A stretch of DNA of 64,000 bases from Colius striatus (Eukaryota > Chordata > Aves > Coliiformes > Coliidae), in assembly GCF_028858725.1 (NCBI RefSeq), contig NC_084781.1, positions 4,844,513 through 4,908,512 of the forward strand, read 5' to 3'. The notes under the pieces were generated by a model that worked only from the letters and a program-made list of their open reading frames with translations, did not search any database and was not told the DNA's origin. Made by a program: the position numbers and the translations under genes. Numbering within the stretch: the stretch's first letter is position 1; each line of letters opens with the position of its first letter. Of the stretch, positions 13,862 to 27,000 are shown in pieces.

Positions 13862-13869
13862 TATATAAA
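13862..13869 (+). promoter_or_regulatory. TRIM29: TATA box, likely TRIM29 core promoter
   Basis: TATATAAA lies 322-329 bases before the TRIM29 start codon, just after an A/T-rich run. A TATA box here would place the transcription start at about 13892-13900. The surrounding DNA is not CpG-rich, which fits a tissue-restricted TATA promoter better than a housekeeping CpG-island promoter. An untranslated exon further upstream cannot be excluded. Confidence 0.6.
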
Positions 13870-13892
13870 CAGCCCTTCCTCCCAAACCTGGT

Positions 13893-14190
13893 TAGACAAG
13901 AATGTTCCTGGGTGTGGACTGCCTTGTATAATTAACTGCACAGCTGTAGCTTCTGATCCCTGGTAACGTCTGCTTCTTTCTTTCTCCCTGCGTCTCCCCA
14001 GCATAATCCAGGCGTTCTCCTCCTCCTTGCAGGAGCTCCAGGTGCGTCATTTGGGCAGTAACTTTCCCGCATTCCCCTGTCAGGAGCAGCTGAGACGACG
14101 ACTGGGCAGACATACCCACTTTGTAGAGAGTTGAGAGACAAGAACTGGAGGAAAGACTGAGGAGTGAAGCCAATTCACCCTGTTTAGACG
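13893..14190 (+). other. TRIM29: Predicted TRIM29 5' UTR with a short upstream ORF
   Basis: This is the interval between the predicted start site and the start codon. A 10-codon upstream ORF (13902-13931, ATG to TAA) would be included if transcription starts near 13893. The last upstream in-frame stop is TAG at 14185-14187, only one codon before the ATG, which rules out N-terminal extension within this exon. The left boundary is inferred from the TATA box. Confidence 0.5.
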
Positions 14191-15048
14191 ATGGAAACGG
14201 GGAGTGCAGCAAGGACAAATGGTACCACTGGGAAGCCAGAGGATGTGAAGAGTCCCTCTGCCCCCAAAAAAGAAGAAGAAGTGAAGAAGACCACAAGCCC
14301 TAGTGGAGGTGAGAAGGAACCTATGAAGGGCACTGGCAGTGCTTCTTTGGAGACAGGACAAATCAAGAGCTCCCTCTTCTCTGGGAGTGACTGGAAGAGG
14401 CCCATCATTCAGTTTGTGGAGTCGTCCGATGAGAAGAGATCGACCTACTTCAGCATGGATTCGGCTGATTCAAAGAAAATGCAATATGCCAGTGGGCAGA
14501 TAGGAGATGTGAGGAGACCCCCTCTCTCCTTTGCAGAGAAAGGTGATCTCAGAAAGTCCCTCTTCTCCTTGGATTCAAAAAAGAGCTTCCTGCCGAGTGA
14601 GGGGGAAGGGAGGAAATCGTTGTTCTCTGGGGGGCAGATGGGGGACCTGAAGAAAACTTCCCTCCCTATGGTGGAGACAGGGGACCTGAGAAGATCCACC
14701 TTCAACAAGCCTGACAGAGCAGCTGGGTCCCGGCCCAGGGTGAAGCTTGAGGATGTTCTGTGCGATTCCTGCATCGATAACAAGCAAAAGGCTGTGAAGT
14801 CCTGCTTGGTGTGCCAGGCTTCCTTCTGTGAGCTGCACCTCAAGCCCCATCTGGAGGGAGCAGCCTTCCGGGACCACCAGCTCCTGGACCCCATCAGGGA
14901 CTTCGAAGCAAGAAAATGCCCTGTTCACGGGAAGACCATGGAGCTGTTCTGCCAGACAGACCAGATGTGCATCTGCTACCTCTGCATGTTCCAAGAGCAC
15001 AAGAACCACAGCACAGTGACAGTGGAGATCGAGAAAGCGGGAAAAGAG
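14191..15048 (+). CDS. TRIM29: TRIM29 coding exon 1 (N-terminal region, both B-boxes)
   Basis: This exon is 858 nt, or 286 complete codons. The ATG has A at -3 and G at +4, and an in-frame TAG two codons upstream fixes the start. The donor is GAG|GTAATT, and the open frame that continues to 15339 is intron. It encodes the N-terminal region, B-box 1 (about 191-229) and B-box 2 (about 243-273), and the first residues of the coiled coil. All the expected Cys/His/Asp zinc ligands are present. The N-terminal part repeats a G-D-L-(R/K)-(R/K)-S-x-F-like motif at 105-111, 118-125, 140-145, 151-157 and 164-171. Confidence 0.97.
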
Positions 15049-18000
15049 GTAATTACACTCTTTTTATTGCAAATTCCCATCGCTCTTTCCAATGGGCCTC
15101 ACTCAATATCACACCACAGCTTTTCTCTCCAGCCTTCTCTCTCTCCTCAAATCACTTCTGCCATTTCTGGGATGCAGGGGTGGGAAGCATTCAGTGGAGA
15201 ATTGCTATTGCCTGGGTTCTGCTGCAATGGGATTGTTGCTCTCCTAACGGCTGGTTGCAGAAGCAGAGCGCTGGGGTGGTGTAGCAGCCTGGACTGGGGG
15301 GCACGTGGAGAACCTGGCTGCACCACTGACTTTCAGTAGAAGCTGAACCAAAGCCCTCCATGCTACATTTGCAACAAAGCCTGTGTCGTGTTTTGACGGC
15401 GTGTGTGGTGTTACCCACAGCCAGAAAGGTGGGGCATAGCTCAAGCTGAGGAGCTCCAGAGTACAGGTAGGCAGATGAGTGGCTGCTAGGTTCCTACTGG
15501 AAATTGCCATCTCAGCTGCTTAACGTGAGATTATGGCTTTTTATCTTTCTTCTGTTTTCTGTTACGGATATGATAGTGTCGAGCCACCCCTATGGGAAGA
15601 GTCTTTTCAAGCTTAGATGAAGAAAAAACCCTAGTGCAAACACAAAACATCATAATTTCCTGTGAAGTGTTACTACAATAAGTTCAGAGGATGGACATCC
15701 AAGATAATGAAGCTGGTATGTGGAACGGTGCTGACTCTAATGAAAAGTCCTCCACTTTTGTTTGCTTCAAGTCTCTTGTTTGCATCCTGGGTGAATGTAC
15801 CATTATTATTGCACTAGCTCTAGTAAAGGTCAGGGTCTCACCACCTTCAGTGCTGTACATCCCCATAGTGAGAGCTTGTCCTGGCCTAAAGACCTTCTGA
15901 TCCAAGCAGACAGGACAGGAGAGATTACAGAAAGGAGAGACATGAAACAATAGTGTGAAACAATTTGCCTGCAGTCACACAGTCAGTCCATGACAGGAAC
16001 TGAAAGGGCACTAAGATCTGCTAAATCCCTCTCTGAGGCACAGCCCAGGCCAGCACTCTGATGTAGTGAACAGGCAAATACAAGTACTCACTGTTGGAAA
16101 TTCTTGAGTCACTCAACTTGGAAGAACAGTTTGACTTTTTCTAAGGTGCCAGGAAGATTTCTCTTGTAAAGAGCGTTTTATCTAGAGCTTATCTCTGTTT
16201 TCCTGTGCAAATCTGGGGTCTTCTCTCACAACATCACCTCCAACTTGCAGCCTTGCTGAAACTACACAAGGTTTCCTCCATGTCTCAGACAATCTTTCTT
16301 AAAGAAAGTCCTGCAGGGCTTGCTAGTCTGTTCTTCATTTCATAATTGCTTGTTCTTGTGGTTTTGATGTCAGCTCTGAACACAGCATATGCCCAACGCT
16401 CATAAAACTGTGTCTAGCATCTGCTAGGTTGTCCAATCCCTTTTAGCCATTTCTACTGAAAAGAGGTTAACAGTTGCTCCCAGAGGAACTAAAGCTAAGT
16501 CAGAGCCTTCTTTCTGTGCCTGAATGGACTTAGAACCTTTTGCTTTTAAAGAGGCAATCATGGCTGGGCAGAGAAGACTTTACTTGAGATTTAAAAGGCA
16601 TCTGATTTCTTTCTCAGAGCCCTTGTACCATTCTTGTTAGCTCTATACTTTAGTTCCTGTACTGTCTTGTGCTGTTTCTGCTGCTGCTAAGCCTAAAAGA
16701 TTTAGGGCTTTATCAATATGAATCACACACATGTGCAAGTTTCTCCTGACAATGAGTTTTGATCATGTTGTAACTTGAGTGAGTCTTCACTCAGACAAAA
16801 ACAATTAACAGAATAGCTGTTGCTTACAAATGTTTATTCCTAGCCTTGATTTATTCACCATAGGTGGAGCCTTAGAAAGAACCACAAAGAGGAATGAACA
16901 TTTCCAAGTCCCTTGTGTGCACAACCTATTCTTTTCACATCTGGCCAATCAGTCAAGCTGGCATGCAACCACAAATGGGAAGAGTGGCAAAGTGTGGCTG
17001 GTGTTGCTGGCCTTTGTGGAAAGAATAAGCAAAAAAACCACATCAGTTCATCCCCATTCCTGATCTCTTTTCACAGCTTGGCATTCAAGCAGCTCCAGGA
17101 TAGCTTTACTCCTTCCAAATTTACTAACCAGGCCATTGGATTGGTGACCAGAATGCAGCTGTATCCAGACAGACCCTTTCACATTGTGTTGGTTGTCAAG
17201 GAACAGTTGGTTTATCTGTAAGAATCTCCCAGTCCCTGGCTACACTGCAACTCCAAGCCTGGAAAGGATTCCAGCAGAATTAGGTGGGGGTTCTCTGCTG
17301 TGATGCACTTAAGGCTGACTGTCAATCTGGGTGGTCAGCAATGTGGTGGCACAAAACTGTCACTTAATAAGGTGTAATATGCATGTCTTGGGTACATCTG
17401 CCATTTCATATTGCAGAATTGGTGCAGGTTACAGTCTCTTTCATGAATTTCTTTGCTATAGACCTGGAGGGAAGAGAGGTGCTGTAAGATCCTTCTGTAG
17501 AATTAGGTAACTCTGCTTGCTCCACAATGCAGAGACAGTAGAGCTTAAGAGAAGAGGAATGCAAACAAGCCAGTACAGACAGCTACTGGTTAGAGCAGTT
17601 AGACAAGCAGTGCTAAGCCTGATACCTCTCTGTCTGGGAGACAGAGGGAGAACACAGCAGCATCTTCCACTTCTCAGCAGCCTGAGGTGAGAGTCACTCA
17701 GATCCCTTTTCCTAGTGTGCTGCTGAGCAGGCAAGAGTGAAGGGCACAGGGGGTCACACAGAGACAACTTGGCAGGGAAGATGGAGACATTTCTTCTGAG
17801 TTTCCACCCAGTGGTATTTGCATATTTTACCCAGCAAACCTTTAATGCCTTCCCCAGATCCACTTTGCATTAGTTTCCTGCTACAGATTTAAAGGAAAAG
17901 TAACACTCCCACCAGAATTGGTACAAGAAACAACCAAGAACAGGTCTGTGAGGCTGGGTAGGAGCAACACAGCTGCAAAGTGAGAAGTGTCAATAGCAGC

Positions 18001-21000
18001 TTGCACACTCAAGTGAGACCCTGTGGCCAGCTTGATTTATCAGCAGAACTAGAGCCCCCTTTTCAGACAGCATCCTTCATTTCGAAAGGACATCCCTAAT
18101 TGAAAACCTGTTCTGCAGGCCCATTCTAAGACCGAGACAACTTCACATATGCCTGCCAGTCACAGAGCTGTAAATAACCTGGTGTTACTATCCAGCACCA
18201 GCCTTAGTACTCAGCATGTCAGGTCAGCTCTAGTGAAATGCACTTTGATTTCTTTCCTTAAGATCACATTGTGCAGCAGGTTGAAAGAGGCAGCAGAGAA
18301 CTGCTGTGCAGAAACAGAAGCTGGGTGTTCCTTGTTTCAACAAAGTGACTTTTAAAAGGGGAGACTTCACAGAGTCTGAAATGGGCTTTGAAGCCCAACT
18401 GTTCACAGAGATGGATCCAGAGGGATTTCCATCTGAGCCCTCTCTGTATTGCTTTTGCTGTTTAAACAGAGAGCAAACAAGAGCGTTATCAACACGCCAG
18501 GGAAAGGATTTTTGGCCCTTCTCACTGAGGCAAGGTTAGGGCATGATGTGGCTGGGAGACCTTATCTACACTAGCTGAGGTTGCTCTGTGGACACAGCTT
18601 AAAATAGATGCTCTTTCCACAGAGATGGTGCAGTTACCTGCAGGCCATTCTTCCTAGCTGGAAGGCTGGGGACGCTGACCTGCTGCAAACTGTGAGTTAG
18701 AGTAGATTTACCTGTTTGTCTGCATTCTGCATTGATGCCTCTACAGGGAGGGCAGAACTCAGGGAAAACCCACCAGTTTGCAAGTGAGGAATTCTATTCC
18801 AGCTGTGGAAAGCAGACAGCCTTTTCTGCCTTCATCTCATACAGTGGCAAGTGGCATTTTTTTGCAGAGACCCACTGATAGCCACCCTCTGCTTAACAAA
18901 AGCTTTGACAGCAAAATGTAATGGCAAAACCAGCAGGAATCATGTCTGAAACAATTTGCTGATTTCTCAGCCAGGTAATTCCCAATATAGGCCCTGTACT
19001 GGGACAATTAGTTGAAACACTTCTTTTCTAGCTTCATTATTGCATTTGGTAGTTGCTGTCAGGTAATTAGCACGGCTCTCCCAGGCCGGTGACACAGGGG
19101 TGTTCCCTCATTCAGGGACTGGGTTCCCAGAGCATTAAGGCATGATGATGCTTGTATTGCTGTCTTGCAAAAAATGAGTTGCATCATGATGCAAGACATA
19201 TAGTCTCAAATCTTTAGGTCCTTTACAGCACAAGGGCTGGGTTCAGTTGCGGATGTTTAGGTGTACACTCTGAACTTTCACTTAAGCCTCTTTACTGACC
19301 TAATTAACTTAGATTCTAATAGGGGATCCTCTCTTAGCTCAAAGACTCTCAGTGCCAGTATTTCTCAACTTGCTATAGTCAAACTGAATGGTCTAAACCT
19401 GCTTTTTCTAGATCTCTCTCACTGTTACCGCTATTTCTGCACCCAGTGGATTTATTCTGGGTGGGATGAAGGACTGTTGACCCTGGAAAATCTGAGAAAC
19501 ATGAAGAGAATCAGGAGAGAAGTTTCTTCTTAGAGAGTGAAGCTAGGAAGTTGACTGTCCCTAGTAGCTGTAACCACACAGGAGATGTGTGGATAGATAA
19601 AGCAATCTTCCAGTCAGCCTCAGAAGAAACAGGGCCTTAGAAACATCATGAAGTCACCTTTGCTGAATCCCTTACATTGTGGTCCACCTCCACAGCACAC
19701 CTACTGAATCTGCCTCCTTGTGCATATGTCATCAGTTCTTGTACTGTTCTATAGCTTCCCTGGACCTCTTTTTAACTGTTTTTTTTCCTATGATAAGACT
19801 AGTTTTAATGTTTGTGATATCATGCAATGAAACCCCTCCCTTGCCCTTGCTGGTATCTGTACTAGTGTTTCCTTTTGCCCTCAGTATGGGCACTTTAACC
19901 CATGCCAAAACTGAATGACTGTGATATTGGCATTCTGGCTATTGGAACTATCTCTGTAATTTCCATTTGCAAATCATAACTCTCCTTCTAAATTGTAGTG
20001 TGGGTCTGCTCTTAAATAGTTGTTATATCCCATCCCAGAGGCACCCAAACTACCTTTCTAGGTGAAGGGATATCATAACTGCAACAAGCTGTTAAGAGTT
20101 AGCTATTACTTTTGAGCAAGTAATAGTTTGCAAAATTCCTTTGAGACTCATCTTAATTAAAAAGTACAATAAAGTGTAATATTATCACCACTTTCCAGCC
20201 ATCACTTCATTTTTTTCCCCTGTTATCTCTCTTTTCGAATCCCTTGTGATTTGGAGTGTCTACGTGGCTGTGAAAGGTTTTCCCTTCTTAAAAAAATCCC
20301 TCCAGCTCTTTTCTGCATGATTTTACTCACATTCTTGTCCTAAGAGTGTCCTGATATTTAGGGATGAGGGGGAAACGAGACCTCCTGTTGCTCAGGAAAT
20401 AGGCTTTTTACTTTTATCCCATTGTGCTTCCCTGCTGTCCAAAGACAGTTGCACACCTTTGTGTCTTGATGCAGAGGATACCTCACAGTGCATATGAGAA
20501 TGAGAAAAAGCAGCTATTCTTCAGTGCCAGTCTCTTGAAAATGTGAAAACTATAGGATCCAGCTCATGCCTTTACTCTCTTGATCATAGTAGAGCACATT
20601 TTCTCATCTTGATACCCATATGGGTCCTTGTTGATCCTGTACCACAAAACCCTTCCACCATATCTGCTCTGAACCCCTGCAGAATACCTGCTTCAGCTCA
20701 TGACAGCACTCAGTTTATTGCTGAATGCTGTCAGGTGTATGCAGAATATTTAGAGGGCCAGTACTCAACAAACTTACTCAACAAACAAGGACAACTACAA
20801 TGGCAATACGAGGATGCAGCTCTTCTGGAGCTGAGATATCTTTGAGTACATTTGCCTTTTTTGTTCCTCTTCTGTTTTATAAGGCAATAAAACAACTATC
20901 AAATTGTTTTCCCTCTATAAATAGAGACTTTCTAAATTGGAACAGCTAGAGTCAATGGCTCTCAGATGCAGCTGTGCTCAAGAGGATGTTCAGACACTAC

Positions 21001-24000
21001 GGTGACTGGCACCAAGACAAGAGTCCTGATGGGCTCATTTCCTTGGTTTGAGCTGGTTGACAGCTTGTTGCCTGCTCTTCATTGTATGATCCCATTTTCT
21101 ACTCCTTGAATGGAGAATTGAAAACTTTTAAACTCTCACCTCCAAGGCAGCTATGATCACAAGAGAAGACACAGGTTTTCATATTGTATTATGTTCTTCG
21201 ATGGGCAGCAAAGCACCGGGAACTACACCCCGTGTTTTAACAGTAGGGAGACCTCACTGTGTTAGTTGCTGTAGGAATGGATTCATCTATTCATCTTCCC
21301 CATCTCTAATTATCAGCCTAAATATAAGTGCTTTTGGATAATACAACCATTTGCCAAAGGATTCCACAGGAGCAGCAGGTTTTCAGAACTCTTCTAATGC
21401 GACAAAGCTCAGCTGTGGAATACAAGTAACTTCTGCCAACTGAGTAGTTCCTAAACAGCTCTGGGAATAAGTGTCCCACAGCCAGATTGCCTGTAGTTAC
21501 AGTTCTGCTATGACCAAACTGTACACACATGAAACACAGAAAGATCTTGAAATGCGTAAACAAAGGCTTTGTCATGATCTGTTGGGCAGGGACGTGGTGA
21601 ATATGAATGACTGAGGGAGGGGTTGCCCAGAGTTAACGGCACAGGGCACCACGAAACAGCCAGCTCCTGATCTAATGCAGAGACACCATGTGCACACAAC
21701 TGGTGTGTTCCACCAGTGCGTTGCTGCCCGGCTCTCCATGGGCTCTGTGAGCTGCCTCACATCAGTCACCTGCTCTGAGCTTCTCTGGGAAGCCAGTGCA
21801 AAACGAAATGCAAATGGCTCCCAGTGAAGTTGCTGATCCAAGCCAAGCATGGTGGTTGACTACACCTCATCCTTTTGTGTGTTTTTTTTTCTATTTTTTT
21901 CCAAGCATTCTCCAGCTTTATCATAACATGAAAGCTCTCAATTCACAGCAAATTAATCCACAATCCTGTCTAAACAGAATTCCTGCCCGAGGCATCGTGC
22001 TCTTGTTGCAACACTCGTCAAACGTCATTCTGTAATTACATGAAAACTGTTATTGCTGCAGAGGCACACCCTGGGCTGGGCCCTTCCCTGCATACACAGC
22101 TGAATTTTGAAACAGGCCTCTTCCCCCTCCAGCTAATGACTCCAATGTGATTAAAAGCGGCACCATGACGGTAGCCTAGTAGGTGGGTGCCTCTGCTGCT
22201 GTCTTTGCTGAGGGAGCTGAATCTCTTGACCCAGCCAGAAGCTCTGGGATCTTGTCCAGTGTCAGCACATGATCTGCATTTCAAGCAGTGCCAGGAACCT
22301 GTACCTCCCAGCTATTATTGTTCAGGGCCAAATGCATAAGTGACTGCTTTGAAGTAGGCCACCCTCAGCCCCAGTTCATGAGACTCTCCTCTTTCCACAG
22401 GCTGAGCTTTCACTGCAGAAAGAGCAACTGCAGCTGAAGATCATCGAGGTAGAAGATGAAATGGATAAGTGGCAGAAGGAGAGGGACCGTATCAAGGTGC
22501 GTATGGGATATTGTTTCAAGTTCACTTCTCCGTTTCCCCTCTGCTTGTCACTTTCTTCCTTTCCACTCTCCCACATCGCTCTCCTCCTCTCCTCAACTTC
22601 TCTGACATATCCAGGTCTCACTCATTCCATCTCTTGCCCAGTCTCTGTCTCATTACTCTCCAAAGCTCAGTCATGCCAAATCTTGGAAACAACAACTCCT
22701 ACTGAAGTCATCTTGCAACATACCCTGCCAAGAGGCAGCACAGCCTTGTTATAAAATGATCCAGGGCCCTTCCCTGCTTTGGGTCACCTGTAGTTCTTCA
22801 ATCACCAGTAGCCAGGCTGATGTGGAAACAAAGGTTGATGCTTTTTTCCCTGCTAGATCACACAAAAATAAACTCCAGAAGGGCTCTGGATTGCTCAGAG
22901 ATAAAGCAACAGGAACAGATGCAGTTACATCAACAAACATCTTATTTATAGTGGAACAGCTCGTTTCCATACTGATATAAGGCTCCTTTATGATTCTTTC
23001 ACCATGCTAAGGGTTAGAATATGGCAGTGGTGTTTTGGGGTTTTTTTTTCATTTACACTGTAACTGAATAGAGCAGAGAAAACATTATTTGGAGACACCC
23101 CAGAAAATTTGCATAAGATTAATAGGCAAGGCCATTCTTCTCTCTTTTATGTGGTACACACACATTGGCTTGCCAGCTCTCCTTTTCATCTGCTTTGTTA
23201 TTATTATCATTACTGTTACTACTATTATTATTATTGGAAATCTGACCTAGAAAATCTAGCTCTGAATATAGTTACATCCACAGCCATTCTGAGGAGTATT
23301 TCAGAGGGACCTAGAGGTCAGGTTTGTAAAAAGTGTTTCAGCACCTTTCATCCTTTGAAATGGTGTGGATTTGGTCCTCAATTTCTTAAGGACCCAGAGC
23401 CATGATTTAGAAGGTTAAACAGTGTTTTTAAATATCACCTAAAAGTGCAGTTCATGAATTGAAAGAAAAGATGTGTTCTTATAATCAGGAAGACAGCATG
23501 CCCTTTAGATTGCATGCACACAATTATTGCAAGAACAAGTATTACTTCTCTTGGTACAACTTTTCTGGTGCTAACACTTACATATGTACAGTCTCCAAGT
23601 CAGAGTCTAGATACTGACAATGCCTAAATGTAATCCCCTCTGTATCTCTCTATTAGCAAATGACTCCCTGAGAAGCTTAATATTTCTCCTGCATTTCTCC
23701 TGCTGCCTCCTTCCCTCTGCAGAACTACACCACCAATGAGAAAGCCACAGTGGACCAGCATTTCAAAGAGCTGATCCGTGACCTGGAGAGGCAGAGGGAT
23801 GAAGTGAAGGCTGCCCTCGATCAGAGGGAAAAGATTGCATCAGAGAATGTGAAAGAAATTGTTGATGAGCTGGAAGAGAGAGCAAAGCTTCTGCGGGAGG
23901 ACAAGGAAAACAGGGAGCAGATCCACCAGATCAGTGACTCAGTGCTCTTTCTGCAGGTAACTGGGATCTCATTTTCCTTTCCTTTTGTCCTGAAGACAAA

Positions 24001-27000
24001 TCCCAAGTTGGTGTAAGATGCATTAATCTTCTCCAGTTCAATGCACGTGTATGGCAGGAACTGATCCTGACATCTGAAGCTGTCTGTGCTCTGGTAGTGA
24101 AGAATGGACTTACACATGCCAACACCTGCTCTTTTGTAGATGGCTGCAGCTCACAGGCAGAATGTTTGTCCATCCCCTCCGTCTTCCCTTCCATTAGGAG
24201 CCTAACCAGTTCCCTCGGATCGAGCCTCTGCCTCTTATGTCCCCCAGTAACCTCTCCTCCCTTCTTTTTGACAGGAGTTTGGGGCTCTGATGCGGAATTA
24301 CGTCCCCCCTCCATCTCTCCCAACATACAGTGTGCTGCTTGAAGGAGAGAGCATGAGCCCATCGATGGGGCTCCTCAGAGATGACCTCCTAAACGTCTGC
24401 ATGAGACATGTGGAGAAGATCTGCAAGGCAGACCTGGGCCGCAACTTCATAGAGAGGAACCACATGGAAAACGGTACAGTATCTGATATCTGCCCTTTCC
24501 CTCCCTCCCTGCTTCTCTAGGAAAAGCCTAGAGCAGAGTCAGATGAGATGAAGCGTGATGAGTGTGCTTTCACAGGGAAAAAAGTAAGCAAGGACCTAGG
24601 GCAAGTGGGAGAAACACTACCCATAGCTGGAATTCACCCTGGAATATCAGAGGTAGCCTACGAGACCTATGTGGGGATGGAGCCAGCTGAACTGCCAGGG
24701 ATTTCAGGTGTAGGGGACCCAGGGGTCCAAACCAGCCCCACTTCCCTGAGTGTTTCACATTACAGCTTCCCTGCATGGGACTTGAGAGCAGTGACCCTTC
24801 CCTCCTGCAAGAGAAGTGTCCAGCAGGGACGCTGCCTTGCACCAGGCTCCAACAAGCCCCTGCAACCAAGCACAACGATTTCTAAGGCAACTCTGTGCCA
24901 GAAGTGTGAATGGTGCCACCCATGCAAGGCAGTTTTGCAAGCCTGCCATTAGGCTGTTTGTACAGTTGGGTTAGCACACGTGCTGTGCTGCCATGACATG
25001 CCATTTTACAGCAGCCCCTTCCAGCAACTGCCTGCCTCCTCCAATGCGAAATACCCTGCAAGCACCTCTCACTGAAAAACTTAAGAACGGATTTTCCAAG
25101 CAAAAAGGTCTCCATTTTCATGTCCAGGTTAAGCTACAACTTGAACCAGCGTAACTCTAATCGTATTTCTCTGTATGTTCTGTAGGGAGAGCTTTGTTTC
25201 CCACCTGCCCTGAGCCAGGGTGTTCAATGGCCATGCAGTGCCAAATGGTCCCCACACCTCAGTGATGTTTAGGGATGAATGATCTTATGTGAAGAGAGAG
25301 ATCATAGTCAACACCACAGCACTGCAAGGAATCTTTATGGTTTAGAATCCACTTACTTTCTGTGTCTCCCAATTAGTTTTGCAGAAAGAACTTGTCTTCA
25401 TCGAGCTTACACATAAGATTAAGAGGACAGGGAACTAGAATGGGACTCCACAATTGAGGTTCACTTCCCAGCTCTCTCACAAACAGCATTTGTATCCTTG
25501 GGCAAGTTACTCAATCCCATGAAATGACCTCTTGCACTAAGAACAGTAGGGATTGGAATTAGTAGTTATCTCACTAGGCTGCTATAAGGATATAATCCTT
25601 AATTGTGGAACTCTAGATACTAGAACAAAAAAGGTCAAGAAGCTGGGTAGGTGACATCAGGATAAATTGCACCCTGCTGTTGAGGATGTGTGACTCAAAT
25701 AGATGCAGGAATAATCTCAAGTCCAGTTCATACAACAATAGCAGTTGAGAAATTCTGATGCAAATCTGCAAGACCACTGTTATTTCATTCAAATTCACAG
25801 TACTCACTAGACATTCCTTCCACATGAATACACCACCTTTTTTCCTGGGCAGCAGCCATGCAAATCACTCCCAACTTCATTCCAGAAAAGACAGACCCAC
25901 ATTACAAGATGACATGATAAAGGAGGAGGGGGAGAAACAACAGAAAATAAAACAAACAAACAAAAAAGACAAAAAGCAGCCCCTTGAAAAGGTGCCCAGA
26001 GGTCAGAACTACGTGGGTTCAGTTATTGATCAACACAGTAACATTTTTCACAGCCTGGATTTTGTGAATCAACCTGTCTGGCATTCACAGTCTGGAGCAA
26101 TAAAGAATGAAGGTGACATGAGACTAGAGTACATTTAGATCTGTAATGAGAATCAGTAATATTTACCAAGTGACAACCTGTTGCCTTCCCATATTATTGA
26201 GAAAAGTAGTAGTTCCCTGGCCCCAAGGAGCCACTGACACCATTCATTAACGTTTATCTAGCATCCTCCTTCTCCATTAGACATCAACTGGATGGACCAG
26301 ATACTTCTGGTCCAGAGAACCGATTTTGGATCAGGAATCACATGCAAAGTACTCATGATGCACAGCCAGAGACAGATTTTTAAACTCCCTCTGCCCTTGC
26401 AGTAGTACCAGAAACAGAACATTACTTGTCTTCCAACATCTGACGCTGCAAGGTACCCAGTCACATTCTCAACACCGTGTTGAGAAATTTGGCTATAACT
26501 GCACACACGTAGATAACAGACAGTTAAGATCCAAACATCCCTTCTGTACATTTTTCTTTCTTCTTCCTTCACCTGGAGATTTGCAGAAGTTCCATCCTCT
26601 GGATGGCATCATGTCAAAGGACAAAATCCATGGGATTCAAGCACCAAAATGTTTCTGAGCAGGACAACAATTAACTCCTGTGAGAAACCTGGGCGCTTTC
26701 AGATACTTTACCAGGGATTTAATGGACACAGCTTGGAGTCTGCCTAATGAGAAGAACAGTGGTATCCACTCAGTTGGGAAATGTTATTTAAGGCAACTCT
26801 CAGAAACTTCAGAGCTCTCCATTTTTCAGGCTACAGTTACACTTGAAAGAGGACAGCACTCTGCATCTAGTGACTGCAAGGAAATAACTCCACAATTACT
26901 TAATGGATTTAATTAACTCAGACTCCCCCTGAGTCATTGTGACAAATTCATTTGCAACCGGCTTGATCTTCGAGTGTAAAAACCTTCCCAGGAAGAAATA

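Noticed and set aside
15049..15339. Continuation of the TRIM29 exon 1 frame beyond residue 286
   Set aside because: The GTAATT donor at 15049 joins exactly to the conserved coiled-coil exon 2; the frame beyond is not similar to TRIM29.
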